Shown piece by piece: positions 1 through 4,907 of a stretch of DNA of 5,055 bases. How positions within the stretch are numbered: the stretch's first letter is position 1; the number at the start of each line of letters is the position of its first letter. The stretch comes from Acidobacteriota bacterium (lineage in GTDB: Bacteria > Acidobacteriota > UBA6911): positions 1 through 5,055 of the forward strand of contig JAIRVC010000174.1 of the NCBI GenBank assembly GCA_031254095.1. The letters run 5' to 3'. The translations under genes were made by a program, and so were the position numbers. The notes beneath the pieces are model-generated. The model saw nothing but the letters and a program-made list of their open reading frames with translations. It was not told where the DNA came from and made no database searches.

Positions 1-938
1 TTAATGGCGGCAACGGCGGCGGCGCCGTTGCCATAATACTTTTTAATGCCGTCCATTTCGAGCGAGTCGGTTACAACGATGCCGCGAAATCCGAGCGAGT
101 TTTTCAAAACGCCGGTAAGAATCTCGTGCGAGAGAGTTGCCGGAGTTTTTTTGTTTTTTGTGAGTTGCGGGACGGCGATATGCGCGGTCATAACCGCGTC
201 CACGCCGGCTTCTATGGCGCGGCGGAAGGGAACGAATTCAATGCTTTCGAGATGATCCATGCCGGCTTCCAATATGGGCAGGCCGACATGTGAATCAATG
301 TTGGTGTCGCCGTGGCCGGGAAAATGCTTGGCCGTTGCCAGCACGCCTCCGGCCTGCGCCCCGCGTATGAAAGCGACGCCTAGGCGCGATATCTTCCCGG
401 GGTCGCTGCCGAAAGCCCGGATATTTATAACCGGGTTGTCGGGATTGTTGTTTACATCCATCACCGGCGCGAAAATCCAGTGAACTCCCATGGCGCGGGA
501 TTCCCGCGCCGTGACAAGACCCTGCCGGTACGCCAGATCTTCGCTGTCCGCCGCGCCAAGCGCCATTGTCCACGGAAAGGAAGTGGCGTCCTCGATGCGA
601 AAGGCCGCGCCGCGTTCAAAATCGGACGACACCAGCAACGGCAGTTTGGAAATCTCCTGAAATTCATTCAGCAGTATCGCCGATTCATATACGTTTCCGG
701 CGAAAAGCGCCAGCCCGCCTATATGGTTTTCACGTACAAGTTTTTCGACTTTTTTGAACGCGTCGCTCTGACGGTTGATGAACCTGCCGGGCATCCGCAC
801 ATGTATCAACTGGGCGATTTTATCCCGCGTGGACAACCGGTCAAGCGTTTCATCGGCCCAGTTGCCGCGCGCGCGGACGGGGGCGCATGTCGAAAAAAGA
901 ACTATAAAGAGCAGGCCAGCCAGCGCTTTTCGGAGCAT
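1..938 (-). CDS. nagZ: Secreted beta-N-acetylhexosaminidase, glycoside hydrolase family 3 (NagZ-like), C-terminus cut by window edge
   Basis: The minus-strand frame is open from ATG 936-938 to the window edge, giving 312 codons with no stop. Seen: a basic start followed by a hydrophobic stretch (MLRKALAGLLFIVLFSTCAP), so it is probably exported. The Cys near residue 19 follows Phe-Ser-Thr, a poor lipobox. The GH3 signature KHFPGHGDTNIDSH lies at residues 204-217, with the Asp215/His217 dyad that serves as general acid/base in NagZ enzymes. The motif VVTDSLEMDG carries the expected nucleophile Asp291. NPVINIRAFG precedes the signature as is usual in the family. Family knowledge: these enzymes remove beta-1,4-linked GlcNAc from muropeptides or glycans in peptidoglycan recycling. 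The signal peptide suggests a periplasmic or surface role rather than the cytoplasmic role of the enterobacterial enzyme. The start has no good SD, and it lies 12 bases after the DinB-like gene, so translational coupling is likely. The nucleophile is close to the visible end; the rest of the C-terminal part is not visible. Confidence 0.93.
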   Translation of the reverse strand, partial: MLRKALAGLLFIVLFSTCAPVRARGNWADETLDRLSTRDKIAQLIHVRMPGRFINRQSDAFKKVEKLVRENHIGGLALFAGNVYESAILLNEFQEISKLPLLVSSDFERGAAFRIEDATSFPWTMALGAADSEDLAYRQGLVTARESRAMGVHWIFAPVMDVNNNPDNPVINIRAFGSDPGKISRLGVAFIRGAQAGGVLATAKHFPGHGDTNIDSHVGLPILEAGMDHLESIEFVPFRRAIEAGVDAVMTAHIAVPQLTKNKKTPATLSHEILTGVLKNSLGFRGIVVTDSLEMDGIKKYYGNGAAAVAAI

Positions 939-950
939 CGGATTATTGGC

Positions 951-1415
951 TTATCCAACGTACAGCGTCTGGGTGTTGACCGGCAGTCCGAGCAGTTTCA
1001 GATAAGTAAAAAGCTGCATCTTGTGATTTGTGAAATGTTCTTTGAAATAAAATCCCATTTTTTCAATCGTGCCGCTTGCCCCCCATGGCGTGGCGGCCTC
1101 GCGATTTGCGAAATCCTCCTCCGAAATTCCGGCGATGAGTTCGCGCAAAACGGCTTTGTCTTTTTCAAGTTTCGCAAGCCCTTCCGAGGCGGAGCATGAA
1201 GGCATCGGGCCTTCCGGATGCGCCGGCCAGTTGTTGGTCACAAGCATTTTCAGTTCGCCGCCGACGCCGTCGCAGAGGTGCGCAATCAGCTCTCCGACGC
1301 TCATGAAGTTTTCTTCCGGCTTCCAGTTCAGCTTGTCCGGGGGAACCATCTTTAACATGTTTTCCACGGGGCGGTAAGAATCGATGCAGTACTGACAAAA
1401 TGCCTCTTTTTTCAT
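951..1415 (-). CDS. DinB/YfiT-like four-helix metal-binding protein
   Basis: This encodes 154 residues from the ATG at 1413-1415. An upstream in-frame ATG at 1443-1445 would add 10 residues. I prefer the inner start because GGAGG (complement of 1424-1428) lies 8 bases before it, and MKKEAF is a natural N-terminus. Seen: a helical protein with candidate metal ligands His46 (ELIAHL, helix 2), His127 and His131 (KEHFTNHKMQL near the C-terminus). This is the three-His pattern of the DinB superfamily, and SVGELIAHLCD and the H-x3-H-x2-QL ending fit the DinB_2 type. Length is normal for the family (about 150-170). Family knowledge: DinB folds include damage-inducible proteins and thiol-dependent transferases, but most members have no known substrate. 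It is the first gene of a probable two-gene unit with the NagZ-like gene 12 bases downstream. No known functional link between the two is clear. The actual reaction is unknown. Confidence 0.85.
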   Translation of the reverse strand: MKKEAFCQYCIDSYRPVENMLKMVPPDKLNWKPEENFMSVGELIAHLCDGVGGELKMLVTNNWPAHPEGPMPSCSASEGLAKLEKDKAVLRELIAGISEEDFANREAATPWGASGTIEKMGFYFKEHFTNHKMQLFTYLKLLGLPVNTQTLYVG

Positions 1416-1423
1416 GCGTTTTA

Positions 1424-1428
1424 CCTCC
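1424..1428 (-). promoter_or_regulatory. Ribosome binding site deciding the DinB-like start
   Basis: On the minus strand this reads GGAGG, followed by TAAAACGC and ATG at 1415. The 8-base spacing supports the inner start. The outer ATG at 1445 has no comparable site upstream. Confidence 0.8.
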
Positions 1429-1467
1429 AGAGATTTGAAATACAAATTTTAATATAGTAGGAACGAC

Positions 1468-1515
1468 AAAAAAATGGGCGACTTTTATCCCTTTAATAAA
1501 AGTATAAAAGTCGCC
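1468..1515 (-). terminator. Intrinsic terminator after the rod-like small gene
   Basis: A perfect 12-bp inverted repeat, GGCGACTTTTAT (1477-1488) and its complement (1504-1515), encloses a 15-base loop. On the minus strand the stem is followed by CA and then seven T residues (1468-1474), which is the layout of a rho-independent terminator for transcripts coming from the 1564-1818 gene. It lies 49 bases beyond that gene's stop and separates it from the DinB-like/NagZ-like unit. No U-tract exists on the plus side, so it is one-directional. The AT-rich 52 bases from here to the DinB-like start may hold that unit's promoter, but no convincing -35/-10 pair is visible. Confidence 0.85.
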
Positions 1516-1563
1516 ACATTGCCTGATGTTCAGCTTTTTTCAACTGCCCGCGCCGATGAAATT

Positions 1564-1818
1564 TTAAGCGAAAAGATTCAGAATGCTTTTCGACAGATCG
1601 TCGTGCGTGGAAAGAACACGCAGATTGGCTTTCGCGGTGTTTTCGACCTGCGCCAACATGGTCATATCCGCGGCGGGATCCAAGCCCACTGCGGCGGCGC
1701 CGCTTCCCTCCTCGGAACGCGCTCCCTGCCCCTGCGACGCGATGCGATTCGCTATTTTTTCAAGATCCCAGCCAGCCTGCTGTAAACCATTCAAAGGAAT
1801 CGAAAAATTCGGTACCAT
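1564..1818 (-). CDS. Small flagellar basal-body-rod-like protein (84 aa)
   Basis: It has 84 residues and an excellent ribosome site, so it is very likely translated. Seen: residues 5-28 (FSIPLNGLQQAG...KIANRIAS) resemble the N-terminal rod motif of FlgB/C/F/G proteins (a short helix with SGL-x(n)-ANNIAN). Residues 46-84 (LDPAADMTMLAQVENTAKANLRVLSTHDDLSKSILNLFA in short) resemble the C-terminal rod motif, where NM-x-x-x-AN-x-x-x-x-T-x-D-x-x-x-x-L is typical. A Gly/Ala/Ser-rich linker (29-45) replaces the central domain of true rod proteins, which exceed 130 residues. No signal peptide is present, as in flagellar axial proteins. No other flagellar gene is visible, so it appears to be an orphan. 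It may be a rod-like small protein of unknown role or a degenerate relic; the good SD and terminator argue against a relic. The assignment rests on motif similarity judged by eye. Confidence 0.7.
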   Translation of the reverse strand: MVPNFSIPLNGLQQAGWDLEKIANRIASQGQGARSEEGSGAAAVGLDPAADMTMLAQVENTAKANLRVLSTHDDLSKSILNLFA

Positions 1819-1824
1819 AATCGT

Positions 1825-1833
1825 TCACCTCCT
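1825..1833 (-). promoter_or_regulatory. Strong Shine-Dalgarno site of the rod-like small gene
   Basis: On the minus strand this reads AGGAGGTGA, a near-perfect anti-16S match, six bases before ATG 1818. It is the strongest ribosome site in the window and implies high translation of the 84-residue protein. Confidence 0.85.
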
Positions 1834-1839
1834 ATAGCT

Positions 1840-1869
1840 GGCAATCCGCAACTCTTCCTTGAGATTGCC
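1840..1869 (-). repeat. Leader hairpin upstream of the rod-like small gene
   Basis: GGCAATC (1840-1846) pairs with GATTGCC (1863-1869) around a 16-base loop. A weak G-T extension lies outside. In the minus-strand transcript it sits 6 bases upstream of the SD, so it could affect translation or mRNA stability. It matches no riboswitch class that I recognise. Confidence 0.4.
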
Positions 1870-2030
1870 GGTTAATACGCTTAATCGTCAAAACAATAAA
1901 GACAATTTAAGGCTTTTTGCGGTTTTCTGCAAGCTTTTTTTCGCAATTAATCAAGGGAACCGCTCCGGGTTTTCCGGAGAGTAATTTAAGAGTAATTTAA
2001 TTGAGTTATGCTACTATCGCGCCCTCTTTT
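1870..2030. other. Divergent intergenic region, no gene seen
   Basis: This AT-rich stretch lies between the minus-strand rod-like gene and element 1. It presumably holds the promoter of the rod-like gene (minus) and perhaps of the exported-protein gene (plus), but no clean -35/-10 or sigma-54 pair could be fixed. It contains one compact dyad, CTCCGG-GTTTT-CCGGAG (1963-1979), without a T-tract on either side. A near-duplicate GTAATTTAA repeat occurs at 1981-1989 and 1992-2000. Confidence 0.5.
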
Positions 2031-2060
2031 AAGGAAACACTGATTAATCGCCCGTGCGGG
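2031..2060 (+). repeat. Left terminal inverted repeat of element 1
   Basis: It begins AAGGAAACACTGATTAAT and pairs with 2158-2187 at 26 of 30 positions; mismatches are at repeat positions 9, 19, 23 and 25. It has the 'ACAC' version of the family end, the same as the right end of element 2. Confidence 0.8.
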
Positions 2061-2076
2061 CGAATCGCCAAATTGT

Positions 2077-2157
2077 TTACGGCTGCGCGGTGCTCGTAAC
2101 CTCAACATATTTCTGTATATGCCTCGGTTCCTGCGCTCCGTGCGCCTCGTACTTCAT
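2077..2157 (-). CDS. Possible 26-residue micro-ORF inside element 1
   Basis: Between the two repeats a minus-strand frame runs ATG (2155-2157) to TAA (2077-2079). It starts MKYEAHGAQEPRHIQKY and ends in STAQP, filling almost the entire non-repeat core. It has charged, protein-like composition. There is no SD, only GCGGG directly against the ATG. It may be a chance frame, a remnant of a parent gene, or a true micropeptide. Only conservation of the frame among other copies could decide. Confidence 0.25.
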   Translation of the reverse strand: MKYEAHGAQEPRHIQKYVEVTSTAQP

Positions 2158-2187
2158 CCCGCTCAGGCAATTAATCAGCGTTTCCTT
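2158..2187 (-). repeat. Right terminal inverted repeat of element 1
   Basis: Read on the minus strand it begins AAGGAAACGCTGATTAAT, the 'ACGC' version of the family end, the same as the left end of element 2. Confidence 0.8.
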
Positions 2188-2214
2188 TGAGTAGTTGTGT
2201 TATTATTAAATATT

Positions 2215-2841
2215 ATGAAAAAGATATTTTGTGTATTTCTTTTGTTGCTGTTCATTCAAGCGCCGATCTTGGCCGATTATCGCATGAAAACCGTTGAAGT
2301 GCTGCCGATTGAATCGTATACGGCGCAGGCGACGGTAGGCGGGATTACAATCGCGGCCAATCCATATTCAACCGATGCAGAGTCCGCCACCGTATTTGAT
2401 GTAAAAAATCTTAATTCCCGTGGATATTTCCCGGTTCATGTCATCATTAAAAACGGAACTTCGTCCTATCTGACAATACGCACACGCAATGTTCTACTCT
2501 TTACGACTGACGGGGAACAGCTTTATTCCACGCCGGCGGCGGTTGTGGTGGATAACGTCACGAGATCGGGGCTGAGGAGGAGAGAACCTGCAAAATCGGA
2601 TGTGCCGGAAACACCGCAAAAATTTTCACCGCTTATGGACTTTACCAGTAAGGAACTGGTTGCGGCGTCCATTAACCCGGGCGCTACTGTTGACGGTTTT
2701 CTGTTTTTCTTTACGGATAAAAGGAAAAAAAATATTCTGGCGGGCAGCTCGCTCTATATTCCAAGACTGGAGGAAGAGGGAACAAAAAAGCCTTTCGGCC
2801 CGTTTACCATACGGCTTGATCAGGCATTGAAGGCTAAATAA
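2215..2841 (+). CDS. Exported protein of unknown function (208 aa)
   Basis: I do not recognise the family. Seen: a classic signal peptide (MKKIFCVFLLLLFIQAPILA, cleavage likely after Ala20) and a mature part of about 188 residues. It is rich in alternating beta-type segments, for example GYFPVHVIIKNGTSSYLTIRTRNVLLFTTDGEQL at about residues 70-103 (split by eye). A Lys/Arg/Pro-rich middle loop covers residues 120-137, and a second hydrophobic strand set (VDGFLFFFT) lies near residue 160. The pattern suggests a beta-sandwich, periplasmic or surface protein. The cysteine at residue 6 lies in the hydrophobic core and is not a lipobox. The ATG at 2215 is preferred; an in-frame GTG at 2197 would add six residues before the signal peptide. 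Neither start has a clear SD. Element 1 ends 27 bases upstream. The next gene, glnA, starts 162 bases downstream and need not share its transcript. Confidence 0.8.
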   Translation: MKKIFCVFLLLLFIQAPILADYRMKTVEVLPIESYTAQATVGGITIAANPYSTDAESATVFDVKNLNSRGYFPVHVIIKNGTSSYLTIRTRNVLLFTTDGEQLYSTPAAVVVDNVTRSGLRRREPAKSDVPETPQKFSPLMDFTSKELVAASINPGATVDGFLFFFTDKRKKNILAGSSLYIPRLEEEGTKKPFGPFTIRLDQALKAK

Positions 2842-2877
2842 TCAGCGTTATTTTCATCCCAGCCAAAAAACGATACC

Positions 2878-2956
2878 ATTTTACACAATTCCGCAGTAAA
2901 ATCAGTTTTGTGTAAGGCGAAAGCGGCTTACGGGCGGCTCCAAATAGAAGAAGCCG
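2878..2956 (+). promoter_or_regulatory. glnA leader with competing hairpins
   Basis: The leader between the exported-protein gene and glnA holds overlapping dyads. ATTTTAC (2878-2884) pairs with GTAAAAT (2896-2902). The overlapping TTACACAA (2881-2888) pairs perfectly with TTGTGTAA (2908-2915). These two stems cannot form together. Further on, CGGCTT (2924-2929) and CGGCT (2935-2939) compete for AAGCCG (2951-2956). This could be a regulatory leader, or operator dyads for a DNA-binding protein (TTACACAA-N19-TTGTGTAA). It is not a glutamine-riboswitch sequence that I recognise. No sigma-54 promoter with proper spacing was found. Confidence 0.35.
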
Positions 2957-2985
2957 GCATAACAGCATCAGTCAACAATAAAAAC

Positions 2986-2994
2986 GGGGAAAGG
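2986..2994 (+). promoter_or_regulatory. Ribosome binding site of glnA
   Basis: GGGGAAAGG lies nine bases before ATG 3004. It is a moderate purine-rich site and supports this start. Confidence 0.6.
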
Positions 2995-3003
2995 TAAAAA
3001 CAC

Positions 3004-4506
3004 ATGAGTTCTCTTATTCAGAGAAATCCGCTTGTCGAATTCCTGGGCAAATCCGCCAAAGATTTTACAAAGGAAGACATAAAAAAATATATTACCGACA
3101 ACGGCATTGAGATGGTGAACTTCCGCCATACCGGCAGAGACGGTCGCTTAAAGGCCCTTAATTTCTACATAGGCAGCGAAGCCCAACTGGACAGAATCCT
3201 TTCCGTGGGCGAGCGCGTGGACGGTTCTTCGTTGATGGACGCCATTGACGCCGGATCTTCCGACGTTTACGTCATTCCCCGCTACAGCACCGCTTTCGTC
3301 AATCCTTTCTCTGAAATACCGGCTTTGGATATTCTCTGCCATTATTACACCAATGAAGGCGTCCTGATGCCCACGGCTTCCGATACCACTTTGAAAAAAG
3401 CCGCCGATGTACTGAAAAAGGATACCGGTTACGATTTTTATGCTTTGGGCGAGCTGGAATATTACGTTTTCGGCCCCAAAGATGAGGACGGGCTTTTTCC
3501 TGCCGCCGAGCAGCGTTCCTATCAGGAAGCCAATCCCTTCACCAAGTGGAACGATTTCCGCAACGAAGCTATGCGCCTGATTACCCAATGCGGCGGCGAT
3601 ATTAAATATGGCCATTCCGAAGTAGGCGCCATTCATACGGATAAATACGATTTGGAGCAATCCGAAATCGAATTTAATATCTGCCCGGTAATGGAGGCCG
3701 CCGACCAGTTAATTATCGCCAAGTGGATTATGCGTTCCCTTGCTCATCAATATGGCGTCAACATTTCGTTTGCGCCAAAAATTATGGTTGGTCACGCCGG
3801 TTCCGGCCTGCACTTCCATACCATGCTGGTCAAAAACGGTAAAAATGCTTTTGTAGACAACGGCGGCGAACTCTCCGAAGCGGCGCGCAAAGCCATTGGC
3901 GGTTATTTGAAATTTGCCCAGAGCCTCACCGCTTTCGGCAATACCGTACCTACTTCCTATCTGCGCCTGGTGCCTCACCAGGAAGCTCCAACCAATGTGT
4001 GCTGGGGCGAGCGCAACAGAAGCGGTCTGGTGCGCGTGCCCTTGGGATGGCGCAACGCGGGCAATATGGCCGCCGACGCCAACGGTTCGGAAGTTGCGAT
4101 TCCCAATTTTATTAATCCCCAGACGGTGGAATTTCGCTGTCCCGATGGTTCGGCTAATATATATCTGTCTTTAGCGGGACTGGTTAACGCCGCCCGCTGG
4201 GGTCTTCTGAACGGCGAAGAATCTCTGGAAATTGCGGAAAAATTAGCCGTGAAAGTGAACATATTTGCCAAAGGCAGTGAAGGTATTCAGGACAGGCTGC
4301 CCCAGTTGCCCCAATCCTGCACGGCGTCAGCCGACTTCCTGGAGAGAGACAGGAACTATTACATCGAGAGCGGCATATTTAATTCCCTGCTCATTGATCA
4401 GATTATCAGGAAATTAAAAGACTATGACGATGGCGGACTTTCCGAAACCGTTTTCGGCAAACCGGAGGAAACCGCTAAAATAGTGGAGAAATACCTTTTC
4501 TGCTAA
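3004..4506 (+). CDS. glnA: Glutamine synthetase, atypical type I-like (500 aa)
   Basis: This enzyme makes glutamine from glutamate, ammonia and ATP in the cytoplasm, normally as a dodecamer. Seen: a beta-grasp N-terminal part (about residues 35-115), then the catalytic domain. Metal ligands are in GELEYY (Glu150, Glu152), SEVG (Glu206) and SEIEF (Glu221). The ATP/metal loop is GSGLHFH (His270). Substrate residues are RLVPHQEAP (Arg321, Glu327) and ERNRS (Arg339). The C-terminal catalytic strand is VEFRCPD (Arg378). Differences from the enterobacterial enzyme: the FTDTKG loop reads HTGRDG, so the ammonium-site Asp50 aligns with a Gly. The NLYDLP adenylylation segment is replaced (VKVNIFAK), so GlnE-type control is unlikely. 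The C-terminus (residues 437-500, ASADFLERDRNYY...IDQIIRKLKDY) is a distinct variant. The length is slightly above the usual 440-475. The stop codon overlaps the left end of element 2, and no GC-rich terminator follows. Confidence 0.93.
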   Translation: MSSLIQRNPLVEFLGKSAKDFTKEDIKKYITDNGIEMVNFRHTGRDGRLKALNFYIGSEAQLDRILSVGERVDGSSLMDAIDAGSSDVYVIPRYSTAFVNPFSEIPALDILCHYYTNEGVLMPTASDTTLKKAADVLKKDTGYDFYALGELEYYVFGPKDEDGLFPAAEQRSYQEANPFTKWNDFRNEAMRLITQCGGDIKYGHSEVGAIHTDKYDLEQSEIEFNICPVMEAADQLIIAKWIMRSLAHQYGVNISFAPKIMVGHAGSGLHFHTMLVKNGKNAFVDNGGELSEAARKAIGGYLKFAQSLTAFGNTVPTSYLRLVPHQEAPTNVCWGERNRSGLVRVPLGWRNAGNMAADANGSEVAIPNFINPQTVEFRCPDGSANIYLSLAGLVNAARWGLLNGEESLEIAEKLAVKVNIFAKGSEGIQDRLPQLPQSCTASADFLERDRNYYIESGIFNSLLIDQIIRKLKDYDDGGLSETVFGKPEETAKIVEKYLFC

Positions 4507-4518
4507 GGAAACGCTGAT
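4505..4518 (+). repeat. Left terminal inverted repeat of element 2
   Basis: AAGGAAACGCTGAT; the first two bases (AA) are the last two bases of the glnA TAA stop. It has the 'ACGC' version of the family end. Confidence 0.7.
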
Positions 4519-4523
4519 CGGTA

Positions 4524-4555
4524 TTCAAAAAAATCTCTATAAAATTTTTTTAGAA
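4524..4555. repeat. AT-only dyad just after glnA
   Basis: TTC plus AAAAAAAT (4524-4534) pairs with ATTTTTTT, one bulged A, and GAA (4544-4555), around a nine-base loop. It could act as a weak stop for glnA transcripts, since a T-run forms its 3' arm, but there is no GC-rich stem, so calling it a terminator would be premature. Confidence 0.35.
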
Positions 4556-4589
4556 CCCTTGACAACATTGATCATTCAGCCATCACACT

Positions 4590-4757
4590 ATGGGGCGTTG
4601 GCCGGGCGGCCGCTGTTTTATTCTGCCCAGGCATTTCTCGCCGGAAACGCTGGAAAAATGCGCCCGTGATCTGTACGTGAATTTTTACAGGCAACCTCCG
4701 AAAACCTCAAAATCAAGGCTTGCGACTGAGGCAAAAGCGGAGTTTACATTTACGTAA
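4590..4757 (+). CDS. Possible 55-residue ORF inside element 2
   Basis: The frame runs ATG 4590 to TAA 4755-4757. The product begins MGRWPGGRCFILPRHF, continues with SPETLEKCARDLYVNFYRQ and ends in KAEFTFT. It is basic and protein-like but not a family I recognise. No SD precedes it. A TTGACA hexamer lies at 4559-4564, without a convincing -10. It may be a remnant of the parent element's gene or a chance frame. Its stop lies inside the 14-base palindrome at 4747-4760. Confidence 0.3.
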   Translation: MGRWPGGRCFILPRHFSPETLEKCARDLYVNFYRQPPKTSKSRLATEAKAEFTFT

Positions 4758-4760
4758 ATG
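4747..4760. repeat. Perfect 14-base palindrome in element 2
   Basis: CATTTACGTAAATG is its own reverse complement. It could be a protein-binding site or a chance dyad at the end of the 55-codon frame. Confidence 0.5.
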
Positions 4761-4805
4761 AGACAAAATGGAGTGACCGACTCGTCAAGTAGCATATACG
4801 TGGGT

Positions 4806-4842
4806 TGTAAAATAAATTGTTAAAAACATTAACAATTTTACA
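4806..4842. repeat. Long AT-rich hairpin in element 2
   Basis: TGTAAAAT (4806-4813) pairs with ATTTTACA (4835-4842), and TGTTAA (4818-4823) with TTAACA (4829-4834), leaving a four-base bulge and a five-base loop. An alternative is a 10-bp perfect stem, AAATTGTTAA (4814-4823) with 4829-4838. Confidence 0.6.
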
Positions 4843-4907
4843 GAGCCACAAGGCATTCGGATTTTTGAACTTTAACAAAATTTGCAAAATCTATGACGAA
4901 TCTATGA

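Larger units (their letters stand above)
2031..2187. mobile_element. MITE-like non-autonomous element 1 (157 bp)
   Basis: The element is bounded by 30-base terminal inverted repeats at 2031-2060 and 2158-2187 that agree at 26 of 30 positions (AAGGAAAC[A/G]CTGATTAAT at the outer end). There is no room for a transposase. The same end sequence recurs at both borders of the second element at 4505-4925, which identifies this as one family. The left arm contains a tight GC hairpin (CGCCCG-TG-CGGGCG, 2049-2062). The immediate flanks (TTTT on the left, TGAG on the right) do not give a clear target duplication. The whole unit could fold as one long hairpin in RNA. It ends 27 bases before the exported-protein ATG, so it probably lies in that gene's promoter or 5' leader. 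The parent transposase family is not evident. Confidence 0.75.

Noticed and set aside
879..895. Lipoprotein signal in the NagZ-like protein
   Set aside because: The Cys is preceded by Phe-Ser-Thr, which does not fit the usual Leu-Ala/Ser-Gly/Ala-Cys; an ordinary signal peptide is the safer call.
480..1199. 239-codon plus-strand open frame
   Set aside because: It lies antisense to the NagZ-like and DinB-like genes, whose frames carry clear family motifs; no SD and low-complexity, Arg/Phe-rich content mark it as a shadow.
1474..1785. 103-codon plus-strand open frame
   Set aside because: It starts inside the terminator stem and runs antisense to the rod-like gene, which has a near-perfect ribosome site.
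1963..1979. Dyad CTCCGG-N5-CCGGAG as a terminator
   Set aside because: There is no T-tract on either strand next to it, and no upstream plus-strand gene that would need it.
2027..2191. Target-site duplication around element 1
   Set aside because: The flanks TTTT and TGAG share at most one base, so no duplication can be claimed there.
2925..2940. Possible sigma-54 promoter before glnA
   Set aside because: GG and GC occur with the right 10-base gap, but the surrounding bases (CGGCTTAC, CGGC) do not match TGGCAC/TTGC.
3148..3660. 170-codon minus-strand open frame
   Set aside because: It is antisense to the glutamine synthetase core, with no SD and no recognisable motif.
4559..4587. TTGACA at 4559 as a promoter for the 55-codon frame
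   Set aside because: At 16-18 bases downstream there is only ATCACA-type sequence, with no acceptable -10.
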